This document shows, piece after piece, positions 51,982 through 63,349 of a stretch of DNA of 64,000 nt; within the stretch, counting starts at the first letter, position 1; every line of letters starts with the position of its first letter. A program made the position numbers and the translations under genes. The stretch spans positions 1-64,000 of the forward strand of contig JAGPCY010000024.1 of NCBI GenBank assembly GCA_018057825.1, read 5' to 3'. This DNA is from Kofleriaceae bacterium (GTDB lineage: Bacteria; Myxococcota_A; Polyangia; Haliangiales; Haliangiaceae). The notes under the pieces were generated by a model. The model was not told the origin of the DNA. It saw only the letters and a program-made list of their open reading frames with translations, and searched no databases.

Positions 51982-53595
51982 TCACTTCGTGCACTGCGAG
52001 CGGACCTTGAACCGGTAGTAGCCCAGCTCGTCCTTCCAGTACTCGCCGTTGAAGCGCCAGACGAAGTGCTCGTCGTCGACGACGATCGGGTCTTCCTTGC
52101 GGTCGCGGCCGATCTTGGCGTCCGCGCCGGTGCGCTCGGCGCTGACCTTGCCGGCCTGGGCCTCGAGGACCTCGATGCGGATCTTGATGCCGTCGCGGCC
52201 CAGGTCGCCCAGCTCCTTCAGCAGGCGCTGCAGGCGCTCCTTGGCCAGCTTGCCGGCCTCGGTGGCGGCCACCGACTTCACCAGCTCGAGGTCGGCCGCG
52301 ATCTCGCCCGCCACCGCGGTGGTCTGCCAGGCCTTGTCGGCCTTGTTGAGCATCGCCAGCTCGTGGTCGAGCTCGTCGACCCAGGCGAAGGTCTTGGCCA
52401 GGGTCTTGTCGTCGAGGACGCTCATGGTCAGGCGCTGCGTCACGTCGTCGAGGCCGGCCTTGCCGGCCTTGATCTTCTTGACGTAGTCGTAGAACTCGGC
52501 GTTGTCCTCGTACTTCTCGACGACGCCACGCAGGTTCTCGCGCAGCGGCTTGTACTTCTCGTTGAACTCGGCGACCGCCTCGAGCGCCCGGTCGTACAGG
52601 CAGTACTTGTAGTAGATGACGCTCTTCAGGAGGATCGACTCGGGGAAGAACTGGTTCTCGAAGTACGGGGCGTTCAGCGTGTGGATATTGCCCAGCGCCT
52701 TCGGGTTGTTGGTCTTCATGAAGTACGCCCACGACGCCTCGAACAGCGACTGGGCCCACTCCTGCGAGTTCTGCTCGAGCTTCTCGTAGTAGCGGATGGC
52801 CTTGTCGAAGTCCTTGGTCGAGTAGAACACGCGGGCCATCTGCAGGATCGCCAGCTCCTCGTAGCGGTCGAGGTCGGCGGCCTTGTACTGCTTGGGCCGC
52901 TCGCGCGACACCTCGAGGACCCGCTTGAAGGCCTCGCCGGCCGGACGACCCTCGTACTTGCGGACGTAGGTCACGCCCTCGAAGAACTTGGCCTTGACGT
53001 AGAACTCGCTCGCCTCGCTGACCCGGCCGAACAGCTCGATCGCCTTGTCGAACTCGGCGACGTTGTAGAAGTTGCGGCCGAGGAGGAAGTACAGCTCGTC
53101 GCGGACCGAGTCCATGATCGGCTGGTCGAGGGCGGCCGGATCGTACTTGCCGATCAGGGTCAAGATGCCCGAGGTCTCGGGCAGCACGCGGGACAGCGCG
53201 GCCAACCACTTGAGGGTCGCCGGGTAGTAGCCGTGATCCGGGCCGGCGGTGACGATCTTCTCGAACCAGCTCTGAGCGCTGGCGTAGTACCCCATCTTGT
53301 ACAGGGTCTTGCCCATGTAGAACTCGGCGCGCTGCTTGTTGGCCGCGTCGTCGCCGGTGTCGCCGGCGAGCACCTTGTTCAGCTCGATGGTGGACGAGTA
53401 GTAGTCCTTCTTGCGGTACAGGTCGATCGCGCGCTCGAAGGTCTTCGAGCCCGGCGCGCCAGCGGCGCCGTCATCTTCATCGACCTGGGCGGAGCCAGCG
53501 GGCTGGGCCGACGCAGCGGGCACCTCGGCGCACAGCGTGACGGCGCCGACAGCGACGCCGAGGAGAGCGGTAGACAGAGCGGACAGACGGCGCAT
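51982..53595 (-). CDS. gltC: GltC-like periplasmic TPR protein
   Basis: 537 residues; GGAGG lies about 6 bases before the ATG. Signal peptide ending ASAQ. TPR-type helices run to about 330 (TFERAIDLYRKKDYYSSTIE, ELYFLLGRNFYNVAEFDKA, LQMARVFYSTKDFDKAIRY), then a long charged coiled-coil region. The C-terminus reads HFVWRFNGEYWKDELGYYRF and ends in a Cys-containing tail, which I recall as characteristic of the GltC gliding-motility family. First gene of the cluster. A good -35/-10 promoter lies about 110 bp upstream. Confidence 0.8.
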   Translation of the reverse strand: MRRLSALSTALLGVAVGAVTLCAEVPAASAQPAGSAQVDEDDGAAGAPGSKTFERAIDLYRKKDYYSSTIELNKVLAGDTGDDAANKQRAEFYMGKTLYKMGYYASAQSWFEKIVTAGPDHGYYPATLKWLAALSRVLPETSGILTLIGKYDPAALDQPIMDSVRDELYFLLGRNFYNVAEFDKAIELFGRVSEASEFYVKAKFFEGVTYVRKYEGRPAGEAFKRVLEVSRERPKQYKAADLDRYEELAILQMARVFYSTKDFDKAIRYYEKLEQNSQEWAQSLFEASWAYFMKTNNPKALGNIHTLNAPYFENQFFPESILLKSVIYYKYCLYDRALEAVAEFNEKYKPLRENLRGVVEKYEDNAEFYDYVKKIKAGKAGLDDVTQRLTMSVLDDKTLAKTFAWVDELDHELAMLNKADKAWQTTAVAGEIAADLELVKSVAATEAGKLAKERLQRLLKELGDLGRDGIKIRIEVLEAQAGKVSAERTGADAKIGRDRKEDPIVVDDEHFVWRFNGEYWKDELGYYRFKVRSQCTK

Positions 53596-53699
53596 CAGGA
53601 TCCTCCAGACGGGCGCCCGAGCCGGTCGCGGCGGGGTCGACGTCGAGGCGGTCGCCTCGATGCTTCGCCAACCGTTTCGCGGGCCTCTCGGGCGGCGGA

Positions 53700-53729
53700 A
53701 TCATCGGCGTGGGCGCGCGGAGTTGTCAA
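53700..53729 (-). promoter_or_regulatory. Promoter candidate for the Glt-like operon (TTGACA, 18 bp, GATGAT)
   Basis: On the minus strand a perfect -35 TTGACA (53729-53724) is 18 bp from GATGAT (53705-53700, 4 of 6 match to TATAAT). It lies about 105 bp before the GltC-like ATG. The remaining 53596-53976 gap holds no gene I can see. Confidence 0.55.
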
Positions 53730-53976
53730 GGCGCGTGTGCGACGATAGGGCATGGCGCCGCCACGACCGATGCGATCGGCGACAGGGCGGCGTCTCATCG
53801 TGGCCGGACACCCGGCGCGCGATCGAGTTGCGACGCGCAGATCGAGTGATGGATCGAGCGCAAGCACGCCACGATCCTGGCGCGCCGCCACCTTGACTTC
53901 GCCACCTCGGCTTCTATTATCGCGGCTCGACGCTCCCCCGCGCGCGCGAGCTCCGCGCGCCCACCACAGGACTCCG

Positions 53977-54468
53977 ATGAACATTCTCCGCTCGCATCGC
54001 ATGTGGATGGTCGGTCTGGTCGCCGCCGCGCTGGTCGGCTGTGACAACCCGGTGGGTCGAATCTGCGACCTCGGCCTCGAGCCGGGTCTCAACCAGGCGG
54101 TCGTCGGATCGCCGTCGCTCGACTGCCCGAGCCGCACCTGCCTGAAGATCCCGCTGGAGGCCGGTAAGACCCCGCCCGACGACTTCCGGCCGCTGTCGGC
54201 CAACAAGGGCATGTGCACCGCGACCTGCGAGAGCGACGACGACTGCGACAAGGTCCCCGAGTCGCCGTGCGTCACCGGCTTCACCTGCGGCGTCGCCCTC
54301 ACCGTCGGCCCGTTCTGCTGCCAGAAGTTCTGCATCTGCAAGGACTACGTGGTCCTGCCCGACTCCGGAGAGCTGCCCCAGCCGACCGCGTGCGACGGCG
54401 CGAACCCCAACAACTCGTGCTGCAACCTTCCGGACCGCGTCGGGAACTACCCGAACTGTCCGGCGTGA
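53977..54468 (+). CDS. Cys-rich lipoprotein (CglC-like candidate)
   Basis: 163 residues from ATG (MNILRSHRMWMVGLVAAALV), lipobox ALVGC (Cys22). The mature part has about 16 Cys in pairs (CDLGLEPG, LDCPSRTCLKI, GMCTATCESDDDCDK, GPFCCQKFCICKD, NSCCNLP), so a disulfide-stabilised extracytoplasmic domain is expected. It is divergent from the Glt-like operon. Small Cys-rich lipoproteins such as CglC accompany gliding genes in Myxococcus and the general layout is similar, but the identity is uncertain. Confidence 0.75.
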   Translation: MNILRSHRMWMVGLVAAALVGCDNPVGRICDLGLEPGLNQAVVGSPSLDCPSRTCLKIPLEAGKTPPDDFRPLSANKGMCTATCESDDDCDKVPESPCVTGFTCGVALTVGPFCCQKFCICKDYVVLPDSGELPQPTACDGANPNNSCCNLPDRVGNYPNCPA

Positions 54469-54476
54469 ATTGAGAG

Positions 54477-54533
54477 AGGGTTTTTCGAAAAAACCCTGCT
54501 GTTATTTTTTGAGGGTTTTTCGAAAAAACCCTC
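54477..54533. terminator. Two TTTTTCGAAAAA hairpins after the lipoprotein stop
   Basis: Stem AGGGTTTTT/AAAAACCCT at 54477-54497 and stem GAGGGTTTTT/AAAAACCCTC at 54511-54533, each with a 3-base loop. The first starts 9 bp after the stop, and a T-run (54505-54510) follows it. Such AT-rich stems are unusual in this genome and could end transcription in both directions. Confidence 0.55.
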
Positions 54534-55140
54534 CCCCAGCATTCGCTGGGGCCCCCTCCCAAAACGATCCGACCTGACCTCAGACGCCCGCGCCCCGTGC
54601 GGGCGTTGGTGTTTTCGGCGCCCTGTTCGGGTTCAGCGGGGGATCGTTCAGCGCGGGTGGGACGAGACCTCCGCCAACCCTCGCTGGGGCCCCCTCCCAA
54701 AACGATCCGACCTGACCTCAGACGCCCGCGCCCCGTGCGGGCGTCTCCGTTTTCGGCGCCCCGTTCGAGTTCAGCGGGGGGATCGTTCAGCGCAGGTGGG
54801 ACGAGACCTCTCACAAAACCCTCCCCCAGCATTCGCGCGAGCGGCGAACGGGTTCTACGCCGTCGCGAGACGCGGACGGGTGAGGCAGATCCGGGCGCAC
54901 GCCCGAAGCGCAGCGAGGAGTGTAGTCAGCTACACGACGAGCGAGCATCGGACGTACGCTCGGAGGTGCCCACCCGACCGCGTCGCAGCAGGTGTAGGAC
55001 CCGTTTGCTGCTCGAGGGCCCCCTCCCAAAACGATCCGACCTGACCTCAGACGCCCGCGCCTTGTGCGGGCGTCGCCGTTTTCGGCGCCCCTCCCATCGT
55101 TCATAGGGAGATCGTTCAGCGCAGGTGGGACGAGACCTCT
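54511..55140 (+). repeat. Multi-hairpin repeat family, three forward copies (A, B, C)
   Basis: Copies begin near 54511 (A), 54677 (B) and 54815 (C, interrupted). A unit has the TTTTTCGAAAAA hairpin, a hairpin with stem CCCCAGC and loop ATTC, CCCCCTCCCAAAACGATCC, a hairpin with stem ACGCCCGC, TTTTCGGCGCCC, and the end GATCGTTCAGCGC followed by GTGGGACGAGACCTC. B lacks most of the first hairpins. No open frame in either strand looks like a gene. Confidence 0.85.
54836..55016. repeat. ~180-bp imperfect palindrome inserted in repeat copy C
   Basis: Arms of about 80 bp are roughly three-quarters complementary around the centre GTGTAG-TCAG-CTACAC (54920-54935). The outer ends are CGAGCGGCGAACGGGTTCTA on the left and its imperfect complement ending TTTGCTGCTCGAG on the right. 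It splits copy C between CATTCGC and GGCCCCC. No coding frame and no clear target duplication; a MITE-like or REP-like element. Confidence 0.7.
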
Positions 55141-55150
55141 GCTTCTCCGG

Positions 55151-55236
55151 CCTCTCGGTCTCGGCCTCGGTCTCGGTCTCGGCCTCGGTTTCGGTCTCGG
55201 TCTCGGTCTCGGTCTCGGCTCGGCCTCGGTCTCGCT
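55151..55236. repeat. Hexamer tract (CTCGGT/CTCGGC)n
   Basis: About 85 bp of CTCGGY hexamers lying exactly between forward and reverse copies of the multi-hairpin repeat. Confidence 0.92.
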
Positions 55237-55240
55237 CCGC

Positions 55241-55706
55241 TGAACGATCTCCGGCTCCCCCGATGAACCCCAACCCTCGCGCCCGACCACGAGAGTTCGC
55301 ACGGGCCGCCGCCGCCTGAGACCAGGTCGGAACGTTTTGGGAGGGGGCCCCAGCGAATGCTGGGGGAGGGTTTTGCCGGAGGTCACCCGCGACCTCCGCT
55401 GAACGATCTCCAGCTCCCCCGATGAACACCGAACCTCGCGCCCGACCACGAGAGCTCCCACGAGGCGCGGGCGCCTGAGACCGGGTCGGAACGTTTTGGG
55501 AGGGGGCCCCAGCGAATGCTGGGGGAGGGTTTTGCCGGAGGTCACCCGCGACCTCCGCTGAACGATCTCCAGCTCCCCCGATGAACACCGAACCTCGCGC
55601 CCGACCACTCGAGCTCGCGCGAGGCGCGGGCGCCTGAGACCGGGTCGGAACGTTTTGGGAGGGGGCCCCAGCGAATGCTGGGGGAGGGTTTTTTCGAAAA
55701 ACCCTC
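55241..55706 (-). repeat. Multi-hairpin repeat family, three reverse copies (D, E, F), 159-bp period
   Basis: Starts at 55241, 55400 and 55559 give an exact 159-bp period, with the third cut at 55706. Read on the minus strand each has the CCCCAGC hairpin, the AAAACG motif and GATCGTTCAGCG, as in copies A-C. F ends in the TTTTTCGAAAAA hairpin (55684-55706), which overlaps the yraN stop codon. E and F are nearly identical. Confidence 0.88.
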
Positions 55707-56112
55707 ACCAGGTAACGCGGAACGCGTCGGGGATCACCTCGACGCGGTGACCGGTGATGGCGACGACGTCGAAGCGGCAGCGGGTGAAACGCGGGCTGCG
55801 GTGGGCGAGGTAGAGCGCGGCCATGCGCGCGACCTGGCGCTGCTTGGCGTGGGGCACCGCGGCGATGGCGCCGCCGAAGCGGGCGTCGGCGCGGGAGCGC
55901 ACCTCGACAAACACCAGCGTGTCGCCATCGTAGGCGATCACGTCGAGCTCGCCGAGCCGTCGGCGAAAGTTGCGCTCGACCACGCGATAGCCGCGACGCA
56001 CCAGCTCTTGCACGGCGCGATCCTCGGCGGCCTGCCCCTCGGCGCGCCGACCATCGGTCGGCATGCCACGCGCGACTCCACTCGCCATTCCAACCGCGAT
56101 TCGACTCGCCAT
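55705..56112 (-). CDS. yraN: UPF0102/YraN-family nuclease-like protein
   Basis: 135 residues from ATG (MASRIAVGMASG), selected because GAGGGGAGGG lies about 6 bases upstream; a GTG 27 bases earlier is possible. The family core is clear: AEDRAVQELVRRGYRVVERN, then FRRRLGELDVIAYDGDTLVFVEVRSR with the Glu-Asp-Glu triad of the restriction-endonuclease-like fold. The family's role is not settled. Last gene of the rpsP-rplS block, the usual place for yraN. Its stop codon lies in a repeat hairpin. Confidence 0.9.
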   Translation of the reverse strand: MASRIAVGMASGVARGMPTDGRRAEGQAAEDRAVQELVRRGYRVVERNFRRRLGELDVIAYDGDTLVFVEVRSRADARFGGAIAAVPHAKQRQVARMAALYLAHRSPRFTRCRFDVVAITGHRVEVIPDAFRVTW

Positions 56113-56199
56113 GACCACCCTCCCCTCGTACTCGCTCACCCGTTGGGCGAGCGGTTGTGTCGCCCCCCGCTGGATGCGGGCGGCCGGTGACCGGATCGC

Positions 56200-56691
56200 T
56201 CAGGCGCCAGCGGCGGCCTTGAGCTCCTTCTTCTTCTGCCGCTTGCCGCGGCCCTTGATGCGCTCCTTGGTGCCCTCGGCGGCCGGGGCGGCGTCGCCGT
56301 CGGCGGAGGCCTCGACCGGCGCCTCGACCTGGATCACCGCCGCCCGCTCCTTGATGCGGGCGGCCTTGCCGGACAGGTCGCGCAGGTAGAACAGGCGAGA
56401 CTGGTTGACCCGGCCGCGCGCCATCACCTCGACCTTGTCGATGTTCGGCGAGTTGTCGGGGAAGACGCGCTCGACGCCGACCCCGTAGGAGATCTTGCGG
56501 ACCGTGAACGTCGACCGCGCACCCTTGCGGACGCGGCGGATGCACACGCCCTCGAAGGCCTGGAGGCGGGTCTTCTCGCCCTCGCGGATCTTCGCCCACA
56601 CCTTTACGGAGTCGCCGGGCCGAAACTCGGGCAGCGGGGCTTGGCGACGGTTCTGCTTGTCGATGGATTCGAGGATGCGATGGGCGCTCAT
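56200..56691 (-). CDS. rplS: 50S ribosomal protein L19 with C-terminal extension
   Basis: 163 residues from ATG ([13 protein letters not shown]) with GAGG upstream. Residues 1-115 are typical L19: [60 protein letters not shown] and [16 protein letters not shown]. It protects the 30S-50S interface. About 45 extra residues follow: an acidic Ala/Glu part, then a Lys/Arg-rich end ([18 protein letters not shown]). Such tails occur in several high-GC groups. Confidence 0.97.
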   Translation of the reverse strand: MSAHRILESIDKQNRRQAPLPEFRPGDSVKVWAKIREGEKTRLQAFEGVCIRRVRKGARSTFTVRKISYGVGVERVFPDNSPNIDKVEVMARGRVNQSRLFYLRDLSGKAARIKERAAVIQVEAPVEASADGDAAPAAEGTKERIKGRGKRQKKKELKAAAGA

Positions 56692-56763
56692 GGGAGCCTC
56701 GGGGCGTGGCACAGCGAAGGGCTATGCGCGGACGCGTGTTTCTGCCAGAAAGGCGGGGAAGCG

Positions 56764-58098
56764 TCAAGCGCCGGCGACCGGCGACCGCAGGGCGAACAGC
56801 TCGGCGAGGACGATCGCGGCGGCGCTGCGCACCGAAAGATGGTTCCAGCCCGTCCGGCTCTCGATCGGGGGCAGGAGGTGGGTCACGGCCGGCAGCGCGT
56901 CGTCGACCAGGCCCCAGCCGGTCCCGAAGAGCACCAGGGCCGGCTGGCCCGGGGCGGCCGCCAGGGCCGACGTGAGGCCCGCAGGCGTGACCCGCGCGGC
57001 GGCCGGGAACCGGGCCGGATCCGCCGAGGTCGCGATCACCCAGGGCGGCCGGCCGAACTGGGCGGTCATCGCCTCGATCGCCGCGGTCACCGACTCGATG
57101 GGCGTCACGATGCGGAGCGCGCTGGCGCGCCCGTCCGCGCCCCCGCCGGGTCCGCGGGGCCCCGACGCCGCCGCGAGCTCCTGCCAGGCCGCGGCGATGT
57201 GCTCGGCCTTGGCCCGCTGGCTCTCGATCGGGGTGACCACGAAGTAGCGCGCGAGCCCGAACGTGCGGGCCGAGCGCGCGAGATCGTGGATGTCGAGGTT
57301 GGTGACCGCCGAGGTCACCACCGCCCCGGTGCGGTCGAAGACCGGGTGGTGGACCAGGGCGATCGCGGTCCGGGCGGCGACGTCGAGGTCGGCGGCGGCG
57401 AGGAGCTTGCGCTCGGCCTTGTCGGGGCGATAGCGGGCGTAGAGGCCGGGGCGGCGCACCGCGGTCCGACGCAAGGCCTCCGTGCGCCGCCACTTGCGGA
57501 TGGCCTCGTGGTTGCCGCCGGCGAGGACCTCCGGCACCGGGCGATCGCGGAACACCGCCGGCCGGGTGTACTGCGGGTACTCGAGGAGGCCGGCCGCGAA
57601 GGACTCGTCGTCGGCCGAGGCGGCGTCGCCCAGGACCCCGGGCAAGAGCCGCGCGACCGCGTCGATCACGCAGGCCGCGGCCAGCTCACCGCCGGTCAAG
57701 ACGAAGTCGCCGAGCGACAGCTCCTCGTCGATGCACTCGTCGAGCAGGCGCTGATCGACGCCCTCGTAGCGGCCGCACACCAGGACGACGTGCTCGTGGC
57801 CGGCCAGGCGGCGCACCGCGGCCTGGTCGAGGGGCGCCCCGCCCGGCCCGAGGAACACCCGGTGCGCCGGGCCAGCGGCGGCGATGGCGGCGGCCAGGGG
57901 CTCGCAGCGCATCACCATGCCGGGACCGCCGCCGTAGGGGGTGTCATCGACCGAGCGGTGGCGGTCGTGGGTGAAGTCGCGCGGGTTCTGGAACCCGAGG
58001 GCCAAGGCGCCGGCGGTGCGGGCGCGGCCGACCACGCCGGCGGCCAGGGCGGCGTCGACCAGCTCGGGCAGGATCGACACCACCGTGAAGCGAGTCAC
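56764..58098 (-). CDS. trmD: TrmD tRNA (guanosine-37-N1)-methyltransferase fused to a second SPOUT-like domain
   Basis: 444 residues; the GTG start overlaps the rimM stop. Residues 1-235 are TrmD: FTVVSILPELVD, YGGGPGMVM, LVCGRYEGVDQR, LSLGDFVLTGGELA (trefoil-knot SAM site), SFAAGLLEYPQYTRP and AGGNHEAIRKWRR. Residues about 245-444 form another domain: IALVHHPVFDRTGAVVTSAV, TNLDIHDLARSARTFGL, FVVTPIESQRAKAEHI, LVLFGTGWGLVDDALP and NHLSVRSAAAIVLAEL. These resemble the uncharacterised SPOUT RNA-methyltransferase group that is a separate gene next to trmD in other delta-type proteobacteria. TrmD methylates G37 of tRNA; the second target is unknown. Confidence 0.93.
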   Translation of the reverse strand: MTRFTVVSILPELVDAALAAGVVGRARTAGALALGFQNPRDFTHDRHRSVDDTPYGGGPGMVMRCEPLAAAIAAAGPAHRVFLGPGGAPLDQAAVRRLAGHEHVVLVCGRYEGVDQRLLDECIDEELSLGDFVLTGGELAAACVIDAVARLLPGVLGDAASADDESFAAGLLEYPQYTRPAVFRDRPVPEVLAGGNHEAIRKWRRTEALRRTAVRRPGLYARYRPDKAERKLLAAADLDVAARTAIALVHHPVFDRTGAVVTSAVTNLDIHDLARSARTFGLARYFVVTPIESQRAKAEHIAAAWQELAAASGPRGPGGGADGRASALRIVTPIESVTAAIEAMTAQFGRPPWVIATSADPARFPAAARVTPAGLTSALAAAPGQPALVLFGTGWGLVDDALPAVTHLLPPIESRTGWNHLSVRSAAAIVLAELFALRSPVAGA

Positions 58099-58658
58099 CG
58101 CGGGTCCTCGGGGAGCCCGTCTGGCGGGTTGACCGCCACCACCCGGCGCTCGCGGTCGACCGCGCCGACGAAGGCGTCGACCAGCGGCAAGAGGCGCTCG
58201 ACCGGCCCCGGGGTGCCGTCGGCCGAGACCTCGTCGTGGATGACCAGGCGGTCCTGGGGACCGAGCTCGATCGCGACGACCACGCCCCACGGCCGGCCGT
58301 CGGGCAGCTCGCACCGGCACCCGACCAGATCGGCGTAGAGCACGTCGTCGTCGTCGAGATCGAGCTGGTCGCGGTCGACCGAGATGACCTGGCCGCGCAG
58401 CGCGGCGGCGGCGTCGCGATCGGTCACGCCCTCGACCGCCAGAAGGAAGGCGCCGGCGATCGGGCGCGCGCCAACGACGGCGTAGCGGCGCTCGCCGATC
58501 CACACCGCGTCGACCAGGCCCAGGGTCTCGGACCCCGGGTCGAAGGACACCGCCATCAGCTCACCGCGGATGCCGTGAGCCTTGGCCACCGTCGCGACCT
58601 CGACGCGGATTGGGGCGGTCGCCTGAATCGGGTCGGCTGGTGCGTCGGCGCCAGACAC
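58095..58658 (-). CDS. rimM: 16S rRNA processing protein RimM
   Basis: 187 residues from GTG (VSGADAPADPIQ), just after khpA. N-terminal RimM barrel: VEVATVAKAHGIRGELMAVS, AVEGVTDRDAAAALRGQVIS. PRC-like C-terminal half: DDDVLYADLVGCRCEL, LLPLVDAFVGAVDRERRVVA. Assists late 30S assembly. The normal HGxRGE motif is present. The four-base overlap with trmD indicates coupling. Confidence 0.95.
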   Translation of the reverse strand: MSGADAPADPIQATAPIRVEVATVAKAHGIRGELMAVSFDPGSETLGLVDAVWIGERRYAVVGARPIAGAFLLAVEGVTDRDAAAALRGQVISVDRDQLDLDDDDVLYADLVGCRCELPDGRPWGVVVAIELGPQDRLVIHDEVSADGTPGPVERLLPLVDAFVGAVDRERRVVAVNPPDGLPEDPR

Positions 58659-58668
58659 AGTCCCGACC

Positions 58669-58929
58669 TTATTCGAGGATCTCGACCAGGATGCGCTTGC
58701 GCGAACGCGGGGCAACCTGGGTCACCAGCGTGCGCAGCGCGCGGGCGGTCTTGCCACCGCGGCCGATGATCTTGCCGAGATCGCTCTCGGCGACCTCGAG
58801 CTCGTAGACCGTGGCCTGGCGCTCCTCGACCAGGGCCACGTGGACCTCGTCGGGCTTGTCGACCAGGCCCTTGGCGATGTAGCGCACCAGATCGGCGACG
58901 TCGATCGCCGGGGCGTCGGCCTGCGGCAT
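58669..58929 (-). CDS. khpA: KhpA-like KH-domain RNA-binding protein
   Basis: 86 residues from ATG, which overlaps the rpsP stop (TGATG). One KH domain with IIGRGGKTARALRTLV (GxxG loop) preceded by DLVRYIAKGLVDKPDEVHV. Short single-KH proteins between rpsP and rimM are KhpA, a global RNA-binding partner in many bacteria. Confidence 0.95.
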   Translation of the reverse strand: MPQADAPAIDVADLVRYIAKGLVDKPDEVHVALVEERQATVYELEVAESDLGKIIGRGGKTARALRTLVTQVAPRSRKRILVEILE

Positions 58930-59177
58930 CACGAGGCCTTGGCGGCCGCGGCCTTCTGCCGGCGGACCAAGCTGGCCAGCGTCTCGGACGGCTGCGCGCC
59001 GACCTTGACCCAGTGGGCGTAGCGATCGGCGTCGAGCGAGAACGCCTTGGTCCGCGGATCGAACGTGCCGATCAGGTCGATGAACCGACCATCGCGCGGG
59101 CTGCGCTTGTCGGCGGCGACGATGCGGTAGAACGGGCGCTTCTTCGAGCCCTGGCGAGACATACGGAGGACGACCAT
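58929..59177 (-). CDS. rpsP: 30S ribosomal protein S16
   Basis: 82 residues. Typical S16: MVVLRMSRQGSKKRPFYRIV, AADKRSPRDGRFIDLIGTFD and DRYAHWVKVGAQPSETLASL. GAGGA lies upstream of the ATG. First gene of the ribosomal/tRNA-modification operon. Confidence 0.98.
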   Translation of the reverse strand: MVVLRMSRQGSKKRPFYRIVAADKRSPRDGRFIDLIGTFDPRTKAFSLDADRYAHWVKVGAQPSETLASLVRRQKAAAAKAS

Positions 59178-59212
59178 CGGATTCCTCGATCGGGGTGGCG
59201 TGAGAGCGGCGG

Positions 59213-59241
59213 AATCTACGGGCCGGCCCCGGTCGTGTCAA
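59213..59241 (-). promoter_or_regulatory. Promoter of the rpsP operon (TTGACA, 17 bp, TAGATT)
   Basis: On the minus strand a perfect -35 TTGACA (59241-59236) and -10 TAGATT (59218-59213, 4 of 6) are 17 bp apart, about 36 bp before the rpsP ATG. Strong housekeeping promoter. Confidence 0.8.
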
Positions 59242-59261
59242 GCGTGCTATAGGACTCGCTC

Positions 59262-60949
<1,688 letters not shown>

Positions 60950-60953
<4 letters not shown>

Positions 60954-61455
60954 TCCGCCGCTGGGCGCTGGCCGTAGCGATCGTCGCGGCCTGTGGCGCG
61001 CCGACCCGCCCTGCGTCGTCGGCCCGCGAGCCCAGCGCTCGCCGGACCACGCCGCCGCGGCGACCGGCCGCGACCACCACGACGCCCCGCCCCACGCCAC
61101 CGCCACCGCCACCGGCCGCTGCCCGCCCCGCCGCTGTCGCACCGGACGCCCCTGCGACCGTCGCAGCGATCGAGCACGGCAAGGCCGCCTGGTACGGCTC
61201 GGGCAAGCGCACGGCCTCGGGCGAGCGCTTCGACAAGCGCGCGATGACCGCGGCCCATCGCACCCTGCCGTTTGGGACCTGGGTCCGGGTCACGGCGGTG
61301 CGGACCGGGCGCAGCGTGGTGGTCCGGATCAACGATCGCGGACCGTTCGGCGATCGGCGCCGCATCATCGACCTGTCGGAAGGGGCGGCGCGTAAGCTCG
61401 GCATCATCGATGCAGGAGTCGCCGCCGTGACCGTGGAGATCTTGCCGGGAGCCCC

Positions 61456-61459
<4 letters not shown>
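60950..61459 (+). CDS. rlpA: RlpA-like septal ring lytic transglycosylase lipoprotein
   Basis: 169 residues from GTG. Lipobox IVAAC (Cys15) and a Pro/Thr-rich linker to about 70. Double-psi beta-barrel domain at about 75-165: [58 protein letters not shown] and [10 protein letters not shown]. The Asp and His expected for activity are present ([11 protein letters not shown]). It has no SPOR domain, unlike Pseudomonas RlpA. Overlapping starts join it to the cytochrome gene and to the ABC ATPase. Confidence 0.93.
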
Positions 61460-62438
<979 letters not shown>

Positions 62439-62442
<4 letters not shown>

Positions 62443-63349
62443 CGACCGACGCCGCGATCGCGCCCAAGAAGGGCGTGATCCACGATCTCGGCTACGCCCG
62501 CTACTCCGGCGAGCGCCGCCCGATCAGCGCGCTGTGGCGCGTGATCATGCGCCATCAGGTCAGCTACGTGTGGAAGACCTGGTGGCGGTGGAAGGCGGCG
62601 GCCATGGTCGCGCTCATGATCACGGTCAGCGTCGGCCTGGTCATGTACCTGTCGCGCGACGAGATGTTCCGCGCCCTGCGCTCGAACGGCGTCGCGGTCC
62701 GGTTCCTCGACGGCCTGGTGCCGATGTCGATCGGCTTCTTCCGCAAGGCGGCCTTCGTCATCACGATGACCGTGGCCGCGACCGGCATCGCCCGCGACCG
62801 CGAGACCGGCGCCTTCGCGTTCTACTTCTCGCGACCGGTGCGGCCCCGCGACTACGTGCTCGGCAAGTTGGCCGGCATGACCCTGGTCATGGCCAGCATC
62901 ATGCTCCTCGGGCCGCTGCTCCTGTCGGTGTTCCGCATCGCGCTGTCCGAGGACACCGACGAGGCGTTGCGCCTCCTGCCATGGCTGTGGCGGACCGTCC
63001 TGGTCGGCGGCCTGGCGTCGGTGATCTACGCCGCGGCGCCGATGGCGATGTCGGCGCTGATCGGCCGGCGGTGGATCGCGCTCGGCGTGTGGGCGGCGTA
63101 CTGGGTCATGGGCACGCAGATGCTGGCCATCATCGGCTACCTGACCTGGAAGCCGCTCATGGCGCTCGATCCGGGGCTCGCGATCGACACCCTGGCGCTA
63201 CGGCTCTGGCACCTCGAGGCCGAGGGCCCGGCGGCCAGCGTCGGCATCGCCGCGGCGCTGATCAGCCTGACCGTGCACCTCGGCCTGGCCCTGGGGCTCC
63301 TGTACTGGCGCGTGTCCCGGCTGGCCGTGACCTCGGTGGGGGCCAGCTC

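Noticed and set aside
55241..55706. CRISPR array
   Set aside because: The 159-bp period has near-identical whole units and no spacer/repeat alternation, and no cas genes are near.
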